In this document: positions 8,326-17,817 of the stretch, in pieces
How positions within the stretch are numbered: the first letter of the stretch is position 1
How the letters are laid out: each line of letters begins with the position of its first letter
Origin: Algoriphagus iocasae
GTDB lineage: Bacteria > Bacteroidota > Bacteroidia > Cytophagales > Cyclobacteriaceae
NCBI RefSeq assembly: GCF_014206875.1
Contig: NZ_JACIJO010000001.1
Location: 930,001 to 994,000 of the forward strand
Reading direction: 5' to 3'
Length of the DNA: 64,000 nt
Translations under genes and position numbers: made by a program
Notes under the pieces: model-generated
The model's input: only the letters and a program-made list of their open reading frames with translations
Told to the model about the DNA's origin: nothing
Databases searched by the model: none

Positions 8326-9645
8326 TTAATGCTTTTCGTAAATCATTTCAGGTTCGATGACTTCTACATTTCCAGATTCATTGATTCTGTCCAGTGTAAC
8401 CATTTTTACCTCGTTGATTAACATTGGATCATACTTGGCAGCTACACGAATGTAATTTTCTGTAAAGCCGTGTATTTTTCCATCCTCAATATCTTCTTCA
8501 AATAAAACGGAGAAGGTTTTGCCTAGATTTTCTTCGTAAAACTTCCTTCTTTTTTTCTCAGAAAGTATTCTGAGCATTTTGGATCGTTCATTTCTCTTTT
8601 TCATCGGCACGATTCCATCCATCTCTACCGCTCTTGTATTAGCTCTTTCTGAATACGTGAAAACATGTAAATAAGAGATGTCTAATTCATTGAGAAAATT
8701 ATAAGTCTCCAAAAACAATTCGTCTGTTTCGCCTGGAAAACCAACAATTACATCCACACCTATACATGCATGGGGCATCAACCCTTTGATTTTACTCACG
8801 CGATCCTCATATAATTCTCTCAGATATCTTCTCCCCATTTTTCGCAAAATGGTATTGGAGCCCGACTGAAGAGGTACGTGGAAATGAGGGACAAATCGCT
8901 TTGAAGTTGCTGCAAAGCTGATGATCTCGTTGGTTAATAAATTCGGCTCAATTGATGAAATTCTAAATCGATTGATTCCATCGACATCGTCTAAAGCATA
9001 AACCAAATCAGCGAAACGCTCATTTCGCTTGCCATCTACTATTCCAAAATCTCCGATATTGACCCCAGTAAGAACTACTTCCTTTACTCCTGAATTTGCT
9101 ATTTCTTTTGCTGAAGCGATGACACTTTCGATGGTATTACTTCTGCTTTTGCCCCTTGCAAGTGGAATCGTACAAAAAGCACATCCATAATTACAGCCGT
9201 CTTGCACCTTTAAAAAGGTACGGGTTCTATCATTGATAGAGTAGGCATTATTATAGGTCGTGGCCTCCTGGATTTCTGATGCCAGTACTTTTGTTTCCTG
9301 AGCTTTCGCAAAATCATCCAAAAGCTCGATTAATCGGAATTTTTCTGCTGCACCTAGAACAGCGTCTACTCCCGGGATTTCAGAAATTTCTTTTGGTTTT
9401 AACTGAGCATAACAACCAATGATAGTGACATAAGAATTGGGAGAGATCTTTTTTGCTTCCTTTACTATCTTTTTACACTTCTTATCGGCATTTTCGGTTA
9501 CTGAGCAGGTATTAATGATAAAAATGTCTGGATTTTCCTGAAAATCCACTTTTAAATACCCTTTGTCCTCAAACTGCCTGCTGATTGTGGAAGTTTCAGA
9601 GAAGTTCAGTTTACAACCTAGTGTATAAAATGCTACCTTTTTCAC
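8326..9645 (-). CDS. mtaB: tRNA (t6A37) methylthiotransferase MtaB
   Basis: 439 residues. MtaB is a radical-SAM enzyme that adds a methylthio group to N6-threonylcarbamoyladenosine 37 of tRNA. The N-terminal UPF0004 domain has the three cysteines of the auxiliary iron-sulfur cluster (C11, C47, C78). The radical-SAM motif C151-x3-C155-x2-C158 follows, and a TRAM-like domain closes the protein. The start is GTG, chosen because AAGGAG lies 6 bases upstream, a rare good Shine-Dalgarno for this genome. A -7-like box lies 26 bases further upstream. The family has several paralogues (MiaB, RimO); length and residues fit MtaB best. Confidence 0.92.
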   Translation of the reverse strand: MKKVAFYTLGCKLNFSETSTISRQFEDKGYLKVDFQENPDIFIINTCSVTENADKKCKKIVKEAKKISPNSYVTIIGCYAQLKPKEISEIPGVDAVLGAAEKFRLIELLDDFAKAQETKVLASEIQEATTYNNAYSINDRTRTFLKVQDGCNYGCAFCTIPLARGKSRSNTIESVIASAKEIANSGVKEVVLTGVNIGDFGIVDGKRNERFADLVYALDDVDGINRFRISSIEPNLLTNEIISFAATSKRFVPHFHVPLQSGSNTILRKMGRRYLRELYEDRVSKIKGLMPHACIGVDVIVGFPGETDELFLETYNFLNELDISYLHVFTYSERANTRAVEMDGIVPMKKRNERSKMLRILSEKKRRKFYEENLGKTFSVLFEEDIEDGKIHGFTENYIRVAAKYDPMLINEVKMVTLDRINESGNVEVIEPEMIYEKH

Positions 9646-9670
9646 TTTTAGCTCCTTCTTTATGAGTTTG

Positions 9671-9678
9671 CAAAGGTA
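9671..9678 (-). promoter_or_regulatory. Candidate -7 promoter box for mtaB
   Basis: On the minus strand this reads TACCTTTG, an exact match to the Bacteroidota -7 consensus TAnnTTTG. An ATTG at the expected -33 distance (19 bases away) is a weak match to TTTG. It is 26 bases before the GTG start. Confidence 0.5.
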
Positions 9679-9740
9679 ATTAATCTCTGGATGTTTTCAA
9701 TTTTCTAATTTCAGAACAGAAAATCACTTTTTTGGACGAA

Positions 9741-9792
9741 ATGGCGTCAAAAAGACCATGTGTTTTTGAAAAAACTGTAAATTTTTCAAAAA
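9741..9792 (+). promoter_or_regulatory. Nested inverted repeats upstream of glnN, possible operator
   Basis: Arms of 11 bases, TTTTTGAAAAA (9763-9773) and TTTTTCAAAAA (9782-9792), form a perfect inverted repeat with 8 bases between. Just before it, ATGGCGTC (9741-9748) and GACCAT (9754-9759) form a second, imperfect one around an A5 spacer. They sit 46 bases or more upstream of the predicted glnN -7 box, where an activator or repressor could bind. No regulator is identified. Confidence 0.3.
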
Positions 9793-9838
9793 ATGAGCTC
9801 AAAATTCAAGCATTTTCATTTTCGAGTCAGTATTTTTC

Positions 9839-9846
9839 TATTTTTG
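9839..9846 (+). promoter_or_regulatory. Candidate -7 promoter box for glnN
   Basis: TATTTTTG matches the Bacteroidota -7 consensus TAnnTTTG exactly. It lies 31 bases before the glnN ATG. No clear TTTG is found at -33, which is common for activated promoters. Confidence 0.5.
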
Positions 9847-9877
9847 TGAGTATAATCTTAAACCACAAATTGTAGAA

Positions 9878-12040
9878 ATGGCAACACTCAGACAACAAGC
9901 CTTGTCTATGGTGCAGGCTAGACAGCGAGTAGCTGTAAAAGCACCATCCACCAAAATATCAAATTATTTTGGTGAAAATGTTTTTGGAACAGCGCAAATG
10001 AAAGAGTCTTTGGCTCCATCTGTTTACAAAAAAGTAATGGAGGCAATTGACAAAGGAAGCAAAATTGATGTTTCCACTGCAGAAGAAATTGCATCCGCTG
10101 TAAAAACCTGGGCCCTTTCTAAAGGTGTAACACATTATACACACTGGTTTCAGCCACTGACAGGCTCAACTGCTGAAAAGCATGATTCGTTTTTTGATGC
10201 GCTAGGTGGACTTGAGAAATTTAAAGGAAGTGCACTTGTACAGCAAGAGCCAGATGCTTCTTCTTTCCCTAATGGTGGAATCAGATCTACTTTTGAAGCA
10301 AGAGGATATACCGCTTGGGATCCTTCATCTCCGATCTTCATTTTTGAAAACACACTTTGTATCCCTACCATCTTCGTGTCTTACACTGGAGAGGCTTTGG
10401 ATTACAAAACTCCATTGTTGAAATCAATGGAAGCTATCAACGAAGCAGCGATCAATATCTGCCAGTTGTTTGATAGAAACGTGAAAAAAGTATTCCCTTC
10501 TTTGGGTGTTGAGCAAGAATATTTTGTGATTGATAAGGCACTTTTCGCAGCAAGACCAGATTTGGTCATGGCGGGAAGAACTGTTTTCGGTCATAGCCCA
10601 GCTAGAGGTCAGCAATTGGATGATCATTACTTTGGATCAATCCCAACTCGCGTAAAAGACTTTATGGTGGACTTCGAAATCGAAGCTCATAAATTGGGTA
10701 TTCCTGTAATGACCAGACACAATGAGGTTGCTCCAGGTCAATTCGAGGTTGCTCCTTTGTTCGAAGAAATCAACAAAGCAACTGATCACAACCAGTTATT
10801 GATGGACGTGATGGAGAAGGTAGCTGAGAGACATGATCTTAAAGTTCTACTTCATGAGAAGCCATTTGCTGGAGTAAACGGTAGTGGAAAGCATAACAAC
10901 TGGTCTCTAATCACTGATACTGGCGTTAACTTATTCCAGCCAAGCAATTCTGCAAGAGAGAATCTTCAGTTCTTGACTTTCTTGGTTGCTACAATCAAGG
11001 CGGTTTATGATCATTCTGATCTTTTGAGAGCAAGTATTGCCTCTGCAGGTAATGACCATAGACTTGGTGCTAATGAAGCTCCTCCTGCTATCATTTCTGT
11101 ATTCTTGGGTGCTACTCTTACTGAAGTATTGGATGAGCTTGAGAAAAACGGAAATATCAAGATCGAAAAAGGAGATAACATGTATATGAAATTGGGAATT
11201 TCTAAGATTCCTGAAATCATCCTTGACAATACTGATAGAAACAGAACTTCTCCATTTGCATTTACAGGAAACAAGTTTGAATTCAGAGCGGTAGGTTCTC
11301 AAGCTAACGTGGCTGGTCCAATGACTGCATTGAACGTAATCGTAGCAGATGTTTTGAAAACGATGGCAAAAGACATCGAAAAAGAAATGGCTGCTGGTAA
11401 AGAGAAGAAAATTGCAATCGTTAATGTTTTGAGAAAATACATTAAGGATAGCAAAAAAGTAAGATTTGAGGGAGATGGATATTCAGAAGCTTGGGCTAAA
11501 GAAGCTGAGAAGAGAGGTCTTTCTAACCTGAAATCTACACCTCAGGCACTTGATGTGTATAATACAAAAGCAACAAAAGAGCTTTTCGAAAGACATAATG
11601 TAATGAACCACATTGAGGTACATGCACGTCACGAGATCATGCTTGAAAACTTCATCAAGAAAGTTCAGATTGAAGGTAGAGTAATGGGAGATTTGGCATT
11701 GAATCACATTATCCCAACTGCTATCCTTTACCAAAACAAAATGATTCAGAATGCCAATGGTCTGAAAGGTCTAGGTTTGGATCATACTGCCGCGGTAGAG
11801 ACCATCAAAGAAGTTTCTAAACATATCGAAGCATTGAAGTCTAATATTACTGCAATGATCGAGGCAAGAAAGAAACTTAACAAAGAAGAAGATATCGTGA
11901 AGATGGCCAAAGGTTATCAAACAGATGTTAAGGAAGCTTATTTTGACAAGATCAGATATGCTGTAGATAAATTAGAACTATTGGTAGACGATGAGTCTTG
12001 GCCATTAGTGAAATATAGAGAAATGCTGTTTTTGAGATAA
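9878..12040 (+). CDS. glnN: Glutamine synthetase type III
   Basis: 720 residues, the expected size of the large GSIII enzymes found in Bacteroidota and cyanobacteria. It makes glutamine from glutamate, ammonia and ATP and is the main entry of ammonium. The N-terminus has the family's NYFGENVFG block. The core has VEQEYF, the ATP/glutamate segments GVNGSGKHNNWS and GNDHRLGANEAPPA, and a C-terminal helical part ending in WPLVKYREMLF. The gene stands alone between its own promoter-like box and a strong terminator. Inverted repeats upstream suggest regulation, presumably by nitrogen state. Confidence 0.96.
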   Translation: MATLRQQALSMVQARQRVAVKAPSTKISNYFGENVFGTAQMKESLAPSVYKKVMEAIDKGSKIDVSTAEEIASAVKTWALSKGVTHYTHWFQPLTGSTAEKHDSFFDALGGLEKFKGSALVQQEPDASSFPNGGIRSTFEARGYTAWDPSSPIFIFENTLCIPTIFVSYTGEALDYKTPLLKSMEAINEAAINICQLFDRNVKKVFPSLGVEQEYFVIDKALFAARPDLVMAGRTVFGHSPARGQQLDDHYFGSIPTRVKDFMVDFEIEAHKLGIPVMTRHNEVAPGQFEVAPLFEEINKATDHNQLLMDVMEKVAERHDLKVLLHEKPFAGVNGSGKHNNWSLITDTGVNLFQPSNSARENLQFLTFLVATIKAVYDHSDLLRASIASAGNDHRLGANEAPPAIISVFLGATLTEVLDELEKNGNIKIEKGDNMYMKLGISKIPEIILDNTDRNRTSPFAFTGNKFEFRAVGSQANVAGPMTALNVIVADVLKTMAKDIEKEMAAGKEKKIAIVNVLRKYIKDSKKVRFEGDGYSEAWAKEAEKRGLSNLKSTPQALDVYNTKATKELFERHNVMNHIEVHARHEIMLENFIKKVQIEGRVMGDLALNHIIPTAILYQNKMIQNANGLKGLGLDHTAAVETIKEVSKHIEALKSNITAMIEARKKLNKEEDIVKMAKGYQTDVKEAYFDKIRYAVDKLELLVDDESWPLVKYREMLFLR

Positions 12041-12063
12041 TATGCTCTGAAAACTAGCTAGTT

Positions 12064-12097
12064 AAAGCCTCTCAAGAAATTGAGAGGCTTTTTTTTT
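12064..12097 (+). terminator. Rho-independent terminator of glnN
   Basis: A 12-bp stem (12064-12075 with 12080-12091) closed by a GAAA tetraloop is followed by a run of Ts to 12097. Its core CCTCTCAAGAAATTGAGAGG is identical to the core of the terminator after susD1. Confidence 0.93.
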
Positions 12098-12476
12098 GAC
12101 TTTTCATAAATTTTAAAAACTCCCATAAATCGGAATGAAATTTTCTGTATGGGGGTGGTTAATAAACAAAATATTGTATAGCAATCTTAGTAGATGTCTA
12201 AAATAAATTTTATTCTGAAATACTTTTTTAAAAAATTTAATTATTTACCCTCTTTTTAATAAAAAATATTATTGAATTGTTTTGAATGGATTATGAAATT
12301 TTTAGATTTACTGCATCGACTTGTATTTGCAATGTTGTTTTCAAAAATTTTTGAAAGCTAAATGACACATAATCAGTCCTTTTGTGAATAAATAGATCTT
12401 AAAGATTTGTTAATAACTAAAGCTTTTGCAGGTCAGTCAATAAACTCATTTATTTTCTAATCATTAATTATTTACT
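12098..12476 (+). promoter_or_regulatory. Intergenic leader region of susC1
   Basis: 379 very AT-rich bases with no credible gene. It holds a promoter at 12281-12310 and then about 160 bases of probable 5' untranslated leader. A perfect 18-base palindrome (12339-12356; TTTCAAAAATTTTTGAAA) lies about 20 bases past the predicted transcription start and is a candidate operator or RNA hairpin. Confidence 0.45.
12281..12310 (+). promoter_or_regulatory. Predicted promoter of susC1
   Basis: TTTG (12281-12284), an 18-base spacer and TAGATTTA (12303-12310) fit the Bacteroidota -33/-7 promoter with one mismatch. The longer string TAGATTTACT recurs at 17647-17656 in front of susC2, at almost the same distance from its start codon (165 and 162 bases), which supports function. 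Confidence 0.55.
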
Positions 12477-15400
12477 ATGAGAAAAGTTCTATCAATTGCT
12501 TTCGCTCTGGTGATGATCTTAAGTGCCGCGACTTTGGCACAAGGTCAGCAAAGAGTTTTGAAGGGAGTTGTGACAGCTTCGCCGGACGGAGAGCCGATGC
12601 CGGGTGTCACAGTTTTGGACAAAACGAACCAGACGGGTACCACCACTAATATAGATGGTGAGTATTCTATTAATGTCGGACCAAATTCGGTTTTGGTATT
12701 TTCTTTTATTGGTTTCGCGCCTCAGGAGGTTACGGTTGGGAATCAATCTGAGATTAACATTTACCTAGAGGAAAATGCCAGCGAACTTTCAGAATTTGTG
12801 GTAACAGCCTTTGGTATGGATAAAAAAGAGAAGTCTTTGGGTTATGCTACCAGCACGGTAAATGCAGCTGAGCTTACTAAAGTAGGAACGCCAAACGTAG
12901 CAACAGCACTTTATGGTAAAGCTCCAGGTGTAAGAATCCAGTCCGGAGCAGGTGGGGCTACTTCTGCGGTGAATATCACTGTCAGGGGGCTAAACTCCAT
13001 TACGGGAAATACTCAGCCATTGATCATTATGGACGGGGTTCCTATTCGAAACGAGAACGTTACCAATAACAACTATTGGGGTGATCAAAGATTGAGAGGT
13101 AATGGTCTCTTGGATATTAACCCAGAGGATATTGCAAACATTTCTATCTTGAAAGGTGCATCTGCAGCAGCTCTTTATGGTTCTGAAGCGGTAAATGGGG
13201 TCGTTTTGATCACTACTAAAAAAGGGAATTCTGGTAAAAAAGGATTTACTGTTGACTTTAGCGCTAACATGGCAAGAGATGAAATCGCTTACCTTCCTCG
13301 TTATCAGAATGTAAGAGGTCCAGGGGGGCCAAGCCATGTTTTTTCTTTGGGTCAGCAAGATGATGGTTTTATTACTTATGCGGACGGTTCTAGAGGTTTG
13401 CCAAATACTTCTATCAATTTCGGTCCTGAGTTTGATGGTCAGCCAACCAAATCTTGGGATGGTGAAATCAGACCTTATGTGGCTCAGAAAGACAACTACG
13501 CTGCCTTGTTTAACAATCCTTTGAGTTCTTCTGTAAACGTGGCCATTGCCAACAGTACTGATATATCTGACTTCAGATTCTCTTTGACTCGTCAGGATAA
13601 CGAGGCCTTGAGTTTGAACTCAAAAAACAATAAGAATATCGCCAACTTGAATGCTTCTTTCAAAATAAGCAAAAAGTGGAAAACCGATATAATGGTAAAC
13701 TATGTGAACCAGAACACCACCAACAGACCTTACTCTATTGACCGTATGATCAATAATTTTAGCGGTATGATGTCTAGATTTGATAATGGTGCTTGGTACT
13801 TGGACAGATATCAAACCAGTCGAGGTTATAGATTTGTGACAGGAACAGGTCAGAGTTTAACTCCAGATGAAAATATTGTATACAATGGCTTTATGGGTGA
13901 CATTGGTGACTATGTATGGAGAGTGAACAAACATAATCTTGATGAGACTTCTAATCGTGTGATCGGAGTATTGACAAATACCTATCAGATCACGAATGAT
14001 TTGAGTTTTAGAGCTAGAATCTCCAATGACTTCACTTCTAGATATACAGAGGATAGAAGAGCAACTGAAAGACCTTTGGCTTTCGGGAATTCGGGTTACT
14101 TCGGTATGCTTTCTGAAAACTTCAGCATCCTTTATGGGGATTTGTTTTTGAACTACACTAAAAGTTTATCAGAAGATATCAGCATTAGTGCATTGGCAGG
14201 TTATACAGCGACCAAAGAGACCAATAGTAGCACAGGTAGAAGTACCAATGGTGGCTTGAGTAGTGAAAACTTATTTGACTTGGTTGCTTCTAATAATATC
14301 GCAAACAGTAGCTCAAATAGATTTAATAGAGTGATTGATGCTTTCATTGGCACAGTGAATTTTGATTACAAAGGGTTTTGGTTCTTAGAAGGTACTGTTC
14401 GTAGAGATAGAACGTCTACCATGAATCCTCAAAACAATGCATTTGTATATCCCTCTGTAAATACGAGTTTGGCAATCTCTGATATGGTTCAATTGCCAGA
14501 ATTTATCACTTTCTCAAAATTGAGAGGTTCTTGGGGTATTGTAGGTAACTATCCAGCTGTATATAGAGCAAACATTGCCTATAATCAAAACACCCTAGGT
14601 GTGCAGCAAGATGGAGGTTCGTCAGTTTTGTATACTGTAATTCCTAATTCTTTTGGAAATGATGGAATCAGACCTGAACAAAAGCACGAATTTGAAATCG
14701 GTATGGATACTCGCTTGTTCAATAATCGTTTGGGACTAGATATCTCTTATTATAATGCGCAGATCCGTGACCAGATCCTTCCACTGACTCTTCCAGCAAC
14801 CAGTGGTGCTGGATCAGTTTTGACCAATATCGGTACATTGAGAAATAAAGGGATTGAATTGGCCTTGAATTCCACAATCATGCAAAGCGGAAGTTTTGTT
14901 TGGGACATGACCTTGAACTTGGCAAGAAACGTGAACACAGTTGAGAAATTGGCTAACAATGCAACTGAACTCCTTCATGCTGACTATGATGGTAACGCAG
15001 CACAGTTGAGATCTGTTGTAGGTCGCCCTATGGGAGATCTATTTGCTCACCCGATAGAAACTGACGCCAATGGAAATAAAATTGTGCAGCCAAACGGTTT
15101 GTATAAGATCGATGCCAATAATTGGAAAAGAGTAGGTAACTATAATCCAGATTTGGTAGGTGGTTTTATGAATAACCTATCTTATAAGAACTTCAACTTC
15201 TCTGCACTGATGGACTTCCAGGTAGGCGGATCTGTAATGCCTACTGGTATCAATTGGATGATCTCACGTGGTTTGACTGAAGAAAGTACCAAATATAGAA
15301 ATGAGGAGACTGGAGGATTGGCATATTACCAAAATGCAGATGGTAAAGGAGTACAAGTGGATCACTCCACTGCGGCTGGTCCTAATGGAGAAAAAGTTTA

Positions 15401-15794
15401 CCATGATGGTATGTTGATGGACGGTGTGAATTCTGATGGTCAGGCTAACACCAATGTAATTTCTCAAGCATTGTACTACCAAAGAACGTATAACTGGGGT
15501 GGTCCACAGTATTCTGAGTCAAGATATGAGTTGTATATCGAGGACAATACCTACTTGAAAATGAGAGAGCTTACACTAGGATACACTATTCCTAACAGCC
15601 TTACTCAGAAAATCGGTGCTAGCAATGTGAACATTTCCGTATTCGGAAGAAACTTGTTCTTCCTATATAGAAATATCAAGGACCTAGATCCTGAAGTATT
15701 GACCGCAGGTTCCAACTGGACTCAGACCATCACAAGTGCTGGTACTAACCCTGCAACCAGAACCGTTGGTTTCATGCTAAGAGCTAAATTCTAA
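12477..15794 (+). CDS. SusC/RagA-type TonB-dependent outer membrane transporter (copy 1)
   Basis: 1105 residues. A signal peptide (about 1-23, ending ATLAQGQ) precedes a carboxypeptidase-regulatory-like domain (about 28-110), a plug domain with typical segments such as IDPEDI-like INPEDIANISILKGASAAALYG (split motifs near 215-240), and a long beta-barrel ending in aromatic Phe. SusC proteins import oligosaccharides or other large nutrients across the outer membrane, powered by TonB. SusD1 follows after 28 bases. The N-terminal domain is nearly the same as in SusC2, while the barrels differ, so the two probably take different ligands. Confidence 0.95.
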   Translation: MRKVLSIAFALVMILSAATLAQGQQRVLKGVVTASPDGEPMPGVTVLDKTNQTGTTTNIDGEYSINVGPNSVLVFSFIGFAPQEVTVGNQSEINIYLEENASELSEFVVTAFGMDKKEKSLGYATSTVNAAELTKVGTPNVATALYGKAPGVRIQSGAGGATSAVNITVRGLNSITGNTQPLIIMDGVPIRNENVTNNNYWGDQRLRGNGLLDINPEDIANISILKGASAAALYGSEAVNGVVLITTKKGNSGKKGFTVDFSANMARDEIAYLPRYQNVRGPGGPSHVFSLGQQDDGFITYADGSRGLPNTSINFGPEFDGQPTKSWDGEIRPYVAQKDNYAALFNNPLSSSVNVAIANSTDISDFRFSLTRQDNEALSLNSKNNKNIANLNASFKISKKWKTDIMVNYVNQNTTNRPYSIDRMINNFSGMMSRFDNGAWYLDRYQTSRGYRFVTGTGQSLTPDENIVYNGFMGDIGDYVWRVNKHNLDETSNRVIGVLTNTYQITNDLSFRARISNDFTSRYTEDRRATERPLAFGNSGYFGMLSENFSILYGDLFLNYTKSLSEDISISALAGYTATKETNSSTGRSTNGGLSSENLFDLVASNNIANSSSNRFNRVIDAFIGTVNFDYKGFWFLEGTVRRDRTSTMNPQNNAFVYPSVNTSLAISDMVQLPEFITFSKLRGSWGIVGNYPAVYRANIAYNQNTLGVQQDGGSSVLYTVIPNSFGNDGIRPEQKHEFEIGMDTRLFNNRLGLDISYYNAQIRDQILPLTLPATSGAGSVLTNIGTLRNKGIELALNSTIMQSGSFVWDMTLNLARNVNTVEKLANNATELLHADYDGNAAQLRSVVGRPMGDLFAHPIETDANGNKIVQPNGLYKIDANNWKRVGNYNPDLVGGFMNNLSYKNFNFSALMDFQVGGSVMPTGINWMISRGLTEESTKYRNEETGGLAYYQNADGKGVQVDHSTAAGPNGEKVYHDGMLMDGVNSDGQANTNVISQALYYQRTYNWGGPQYSESRYELYIEDNTYLKMRELTLGYTIPNSLTQKIGASNVNISVFGRNLFFLYRNIKDLDPEVLTAGSNWTQTITSAGTNPATRTVGFMLRAKF

Positions 15795-15822
15795 TTTAGG
15801 GCCCAACTAATCCAAAAAGAAA

Positions 15823-17409
15823 ATGAAATTTAAAAGTTTATATATAGGCTTAATTGTAGCTGCTTCTCTAGTAAGCTGTACAGTAGAGGACTTTGAAGAA
15901 AATTACACAGACCCTTCAAAGCTCGCCGAGACTACCGTAGGAAAGCAATTCTCTGGGATGTTTTATACCAATAGAGCTTACGTTTTTCCTAGTTACGATG
16001 ATTATTTTGTCAATCACCGTATCAACTCGAATAGGTTCACTCAAGCAATCGGCTGGGTTAATGCTGAAAACCAATACGTACCAGGTTCCTCTGCGAACAA
16101 TAACATTTGGAATAACTATTATCAAACTTTAGCTCAATATAGAGAGATCGAAAAAGTCTATGCAGGTCTTTCTGAAGCTGCAGCTGCAGATCAAAGAATT
16201 TACATGATCGCTGCTAAGACTTTCATCTATGATAAGACCCAAAAGATGATTGATATTTATGGGGATATTCCATTTACAGAGGCAGGGAAGCTTAGCCAAA
16301 ATGGTGGAAATTACAATTCTTCTTATGCGACATATGATGATGCGGAGATGCTTTATTCAATGATGCTTGATGATTTAGCAGCAATGGCAGATGAGATCAA
16401 TAATATTAATGTCAATTCCGGGGTACTGGTAGAGTTCAGAACGCAGGATTTGATTAACTCTGGAGATTTAGAACTTTGGAAAAAGTATATCAATTCACTC
16501 AGACTTCGAATGTTGTCTAGGGTGAGCAATACAGGGACTTTCTCTTCCAGAGCCAATACTGAAATTGGTGAAATTTTAAACAATCAAGGTACTTATCCTG
16601 TGGTTACTTCAAATCAAGATAATGTCCAATGGGATGTTTACGCATTGGGTACTATTCTTCCAGCGAACACATTCCAGTCTGGTTTAGAAGATTGGAATGG
16701 CAATATTGCTGGAAAGACCATTTTGGACCACATGTTGAATAATGATGATCCTCGATTGACTTATGTGTTTGAGCCAGGACTAGAGGCTGAGCCAGATTAT
16801 TATATGGGTTTGGACCCATTGTTGAATGGTTCGGTACAAAATGAAATGGTGCTTACTGGTACTTTGACCATTTACAATAGATCTACGATTTCCAGAAATC
16901 AATATTTCCCTGGATTATTGATCACAGCTCCTGAAGTTTACTTCTTCGCTGCAGAATATTATTTAAAAAATGGTCAAGATGCAATGGCTCAGGCTGCTTA
17001 TGAAGCTGCTGTAGCTACTTCTACGGATCTTTATGTGTATTTGAGAGGTATTTCAAATAATGGTGATTCGCCAGCTGCTGTAGTTCCAACCGTGGGAGAT
17101 ATTGAGGCTTATTTGGCTCAGGATGCAGTTTCTTGGACTGCTGCTGGTTCGAATGATGCAAAATTGAAATTGATTGCTGAGCAAAAATGGTTGCATTTCA
17201 ACGTGATCAATCCGAATGAAAACTGGGCTGAAATGAGAAGATTAGATCTCGTAGACTTGGAATTCTGGGTAGATCAGTCAAATCAGCAGGGCTTGCCTCC
17301 TTATAGATGGAATTACCCAGGGTCTGAACAAACGTATAATACTGAAAATTATGCGGTAGTTCAGCCAAATGACAAGTTGACTAATAGCTTGTTCTGGGAC
17401 ATGAACTAA
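15823..17409 (+). CDS. SusD/RagB-type nutrient-binding lipoprotein (copy 1)
   Basis: 528 residues. The lipobox ends at C19 (SLVSC), so it is an outer-membrane surface lipoprotein. The body has the helical TPR-like fold marks of the SusD-like_2 branch: DIYGDIPFTEAG near residue 146, WKKYINSLRLRML near 218, and a C-terminal segment around WLHFNVINPNENWAEMRR. SusD acts as a lid on its SusC partner and captures the ligand. It follows susC1 closely and ends at a strong terminator, so the pair is one transcription unit. The ligand is unknown. Confidence 0.93.
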   Translation: MKFKSLYIGLIVAASLVSCTVEDFEENYTDPSKLAETTVGKQFSGMFYTNRAYVFPSYDDYFVNHRINSNRFTQAIGWVNAENQYVPGSSANNNIWNNYYQTLAQYREIEKVYAGLSEAAAADQRIYMIAAKTFIYDKTQKMIDIYGDIPFTEAGKLSQNGGNYNSSYATYDDAEMLYSMMLDDLAAMADEINNINVNSGVLVEFRTQDLINSGDLELWKKYINSLRLRMLSRVSNTGTFSSRANTEIGEILNNQGTYPVVTSNQDNVQWDVYALGTILPANTFQSGLEDWNGNIAGKTILDHMLNNDDPRLTYVFEPGLEAEPDYYMGLDPLLNGSVQNEMVLTGTLTIYNRSTISRNQYFPGLLITAPEVYFFAAEYYLKNGQDAMAQAAYEAAVATSTDLYVYLRGISNNGDSPAAVVPTVGDIEAYLAQDAVSWTAAGSNDAKLKLIAEQKWLHFNVINPNENWAEMRRLDLVDLEFWVDQSNQQGLPPYRWNYPGSEQTYNTENYAVVQPNDKLTNSLFWDMN

Positions 17410-17432
17410 TCAGGTTCAGATTAAATAAATAT

Positions 17433-17463
17433 AAACCTCTCAAGAAATTGAGAGGTTTTTTTT
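17433..17463 (+). terminator. Rho-independent terminator after susD1
   Basis: An 11-bp stem (17433-17443 with 17448-17458), GAAA tetraloop and T-run. The 20-base core 17436-17455 is identical to that of the glnN terminator at 12068-12087. Confidence 0.92.
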
Positions 17464-17817
17464 ATCTATTGTTTCAAAAAGAATATTAAACTGTTTTGAA
17501 ATTATCTTTTGAAAAATGGTTGATAATGAAATTATTAATTAAAAAAATAATAGTTTCATTAGAAACATTTTTAAAAATATTGTTTAATCAAATTTATTTT
17601 AAATAAAAAATTAATCAATTGCTTTTGGATTAATTTGTGAATTATCTAGATTTACTCACTAGACGGTGGGTTTTGTTTTGATTGACTCATTAAGTGCATG
17701 AAAATCATTTTTCGTTTTTCAATGGTAAAATTTTCAGGTTTAACCTGCGAATTTTAAAAATAAGAGTTCAAAGAATTCAATTTAAAATCAATTATTTCAA
17801 ATCATTTATTACCAACT
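17464..17817 (+). promoter_or_regulatory. Intergenic leader region of susC2
   Basis: 354 AT-rich bases without a credible gene. It contains a promoter at 17624-17654 and about 155 bases of leader. The leader includes CAGGTT-T-AACCTG (17735-17747), a perfect 6-bp inverted repeat that differs from the palindrome in the susC1 leader. The two pairs may therefore be controlled separately. Confidence 0.4.
17624..17654 (+). promoter_or_regulatory. Predicted promoter of susC2
   Basis: TTTG (17624-17627), a 19-base spacer and TAGATTTA (17647-17654). Layout and upstream sequence parallel the susC1 promoter, including a shared AATAAAAAAT block and an AATTG further upstream. Confidence 0.55.
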
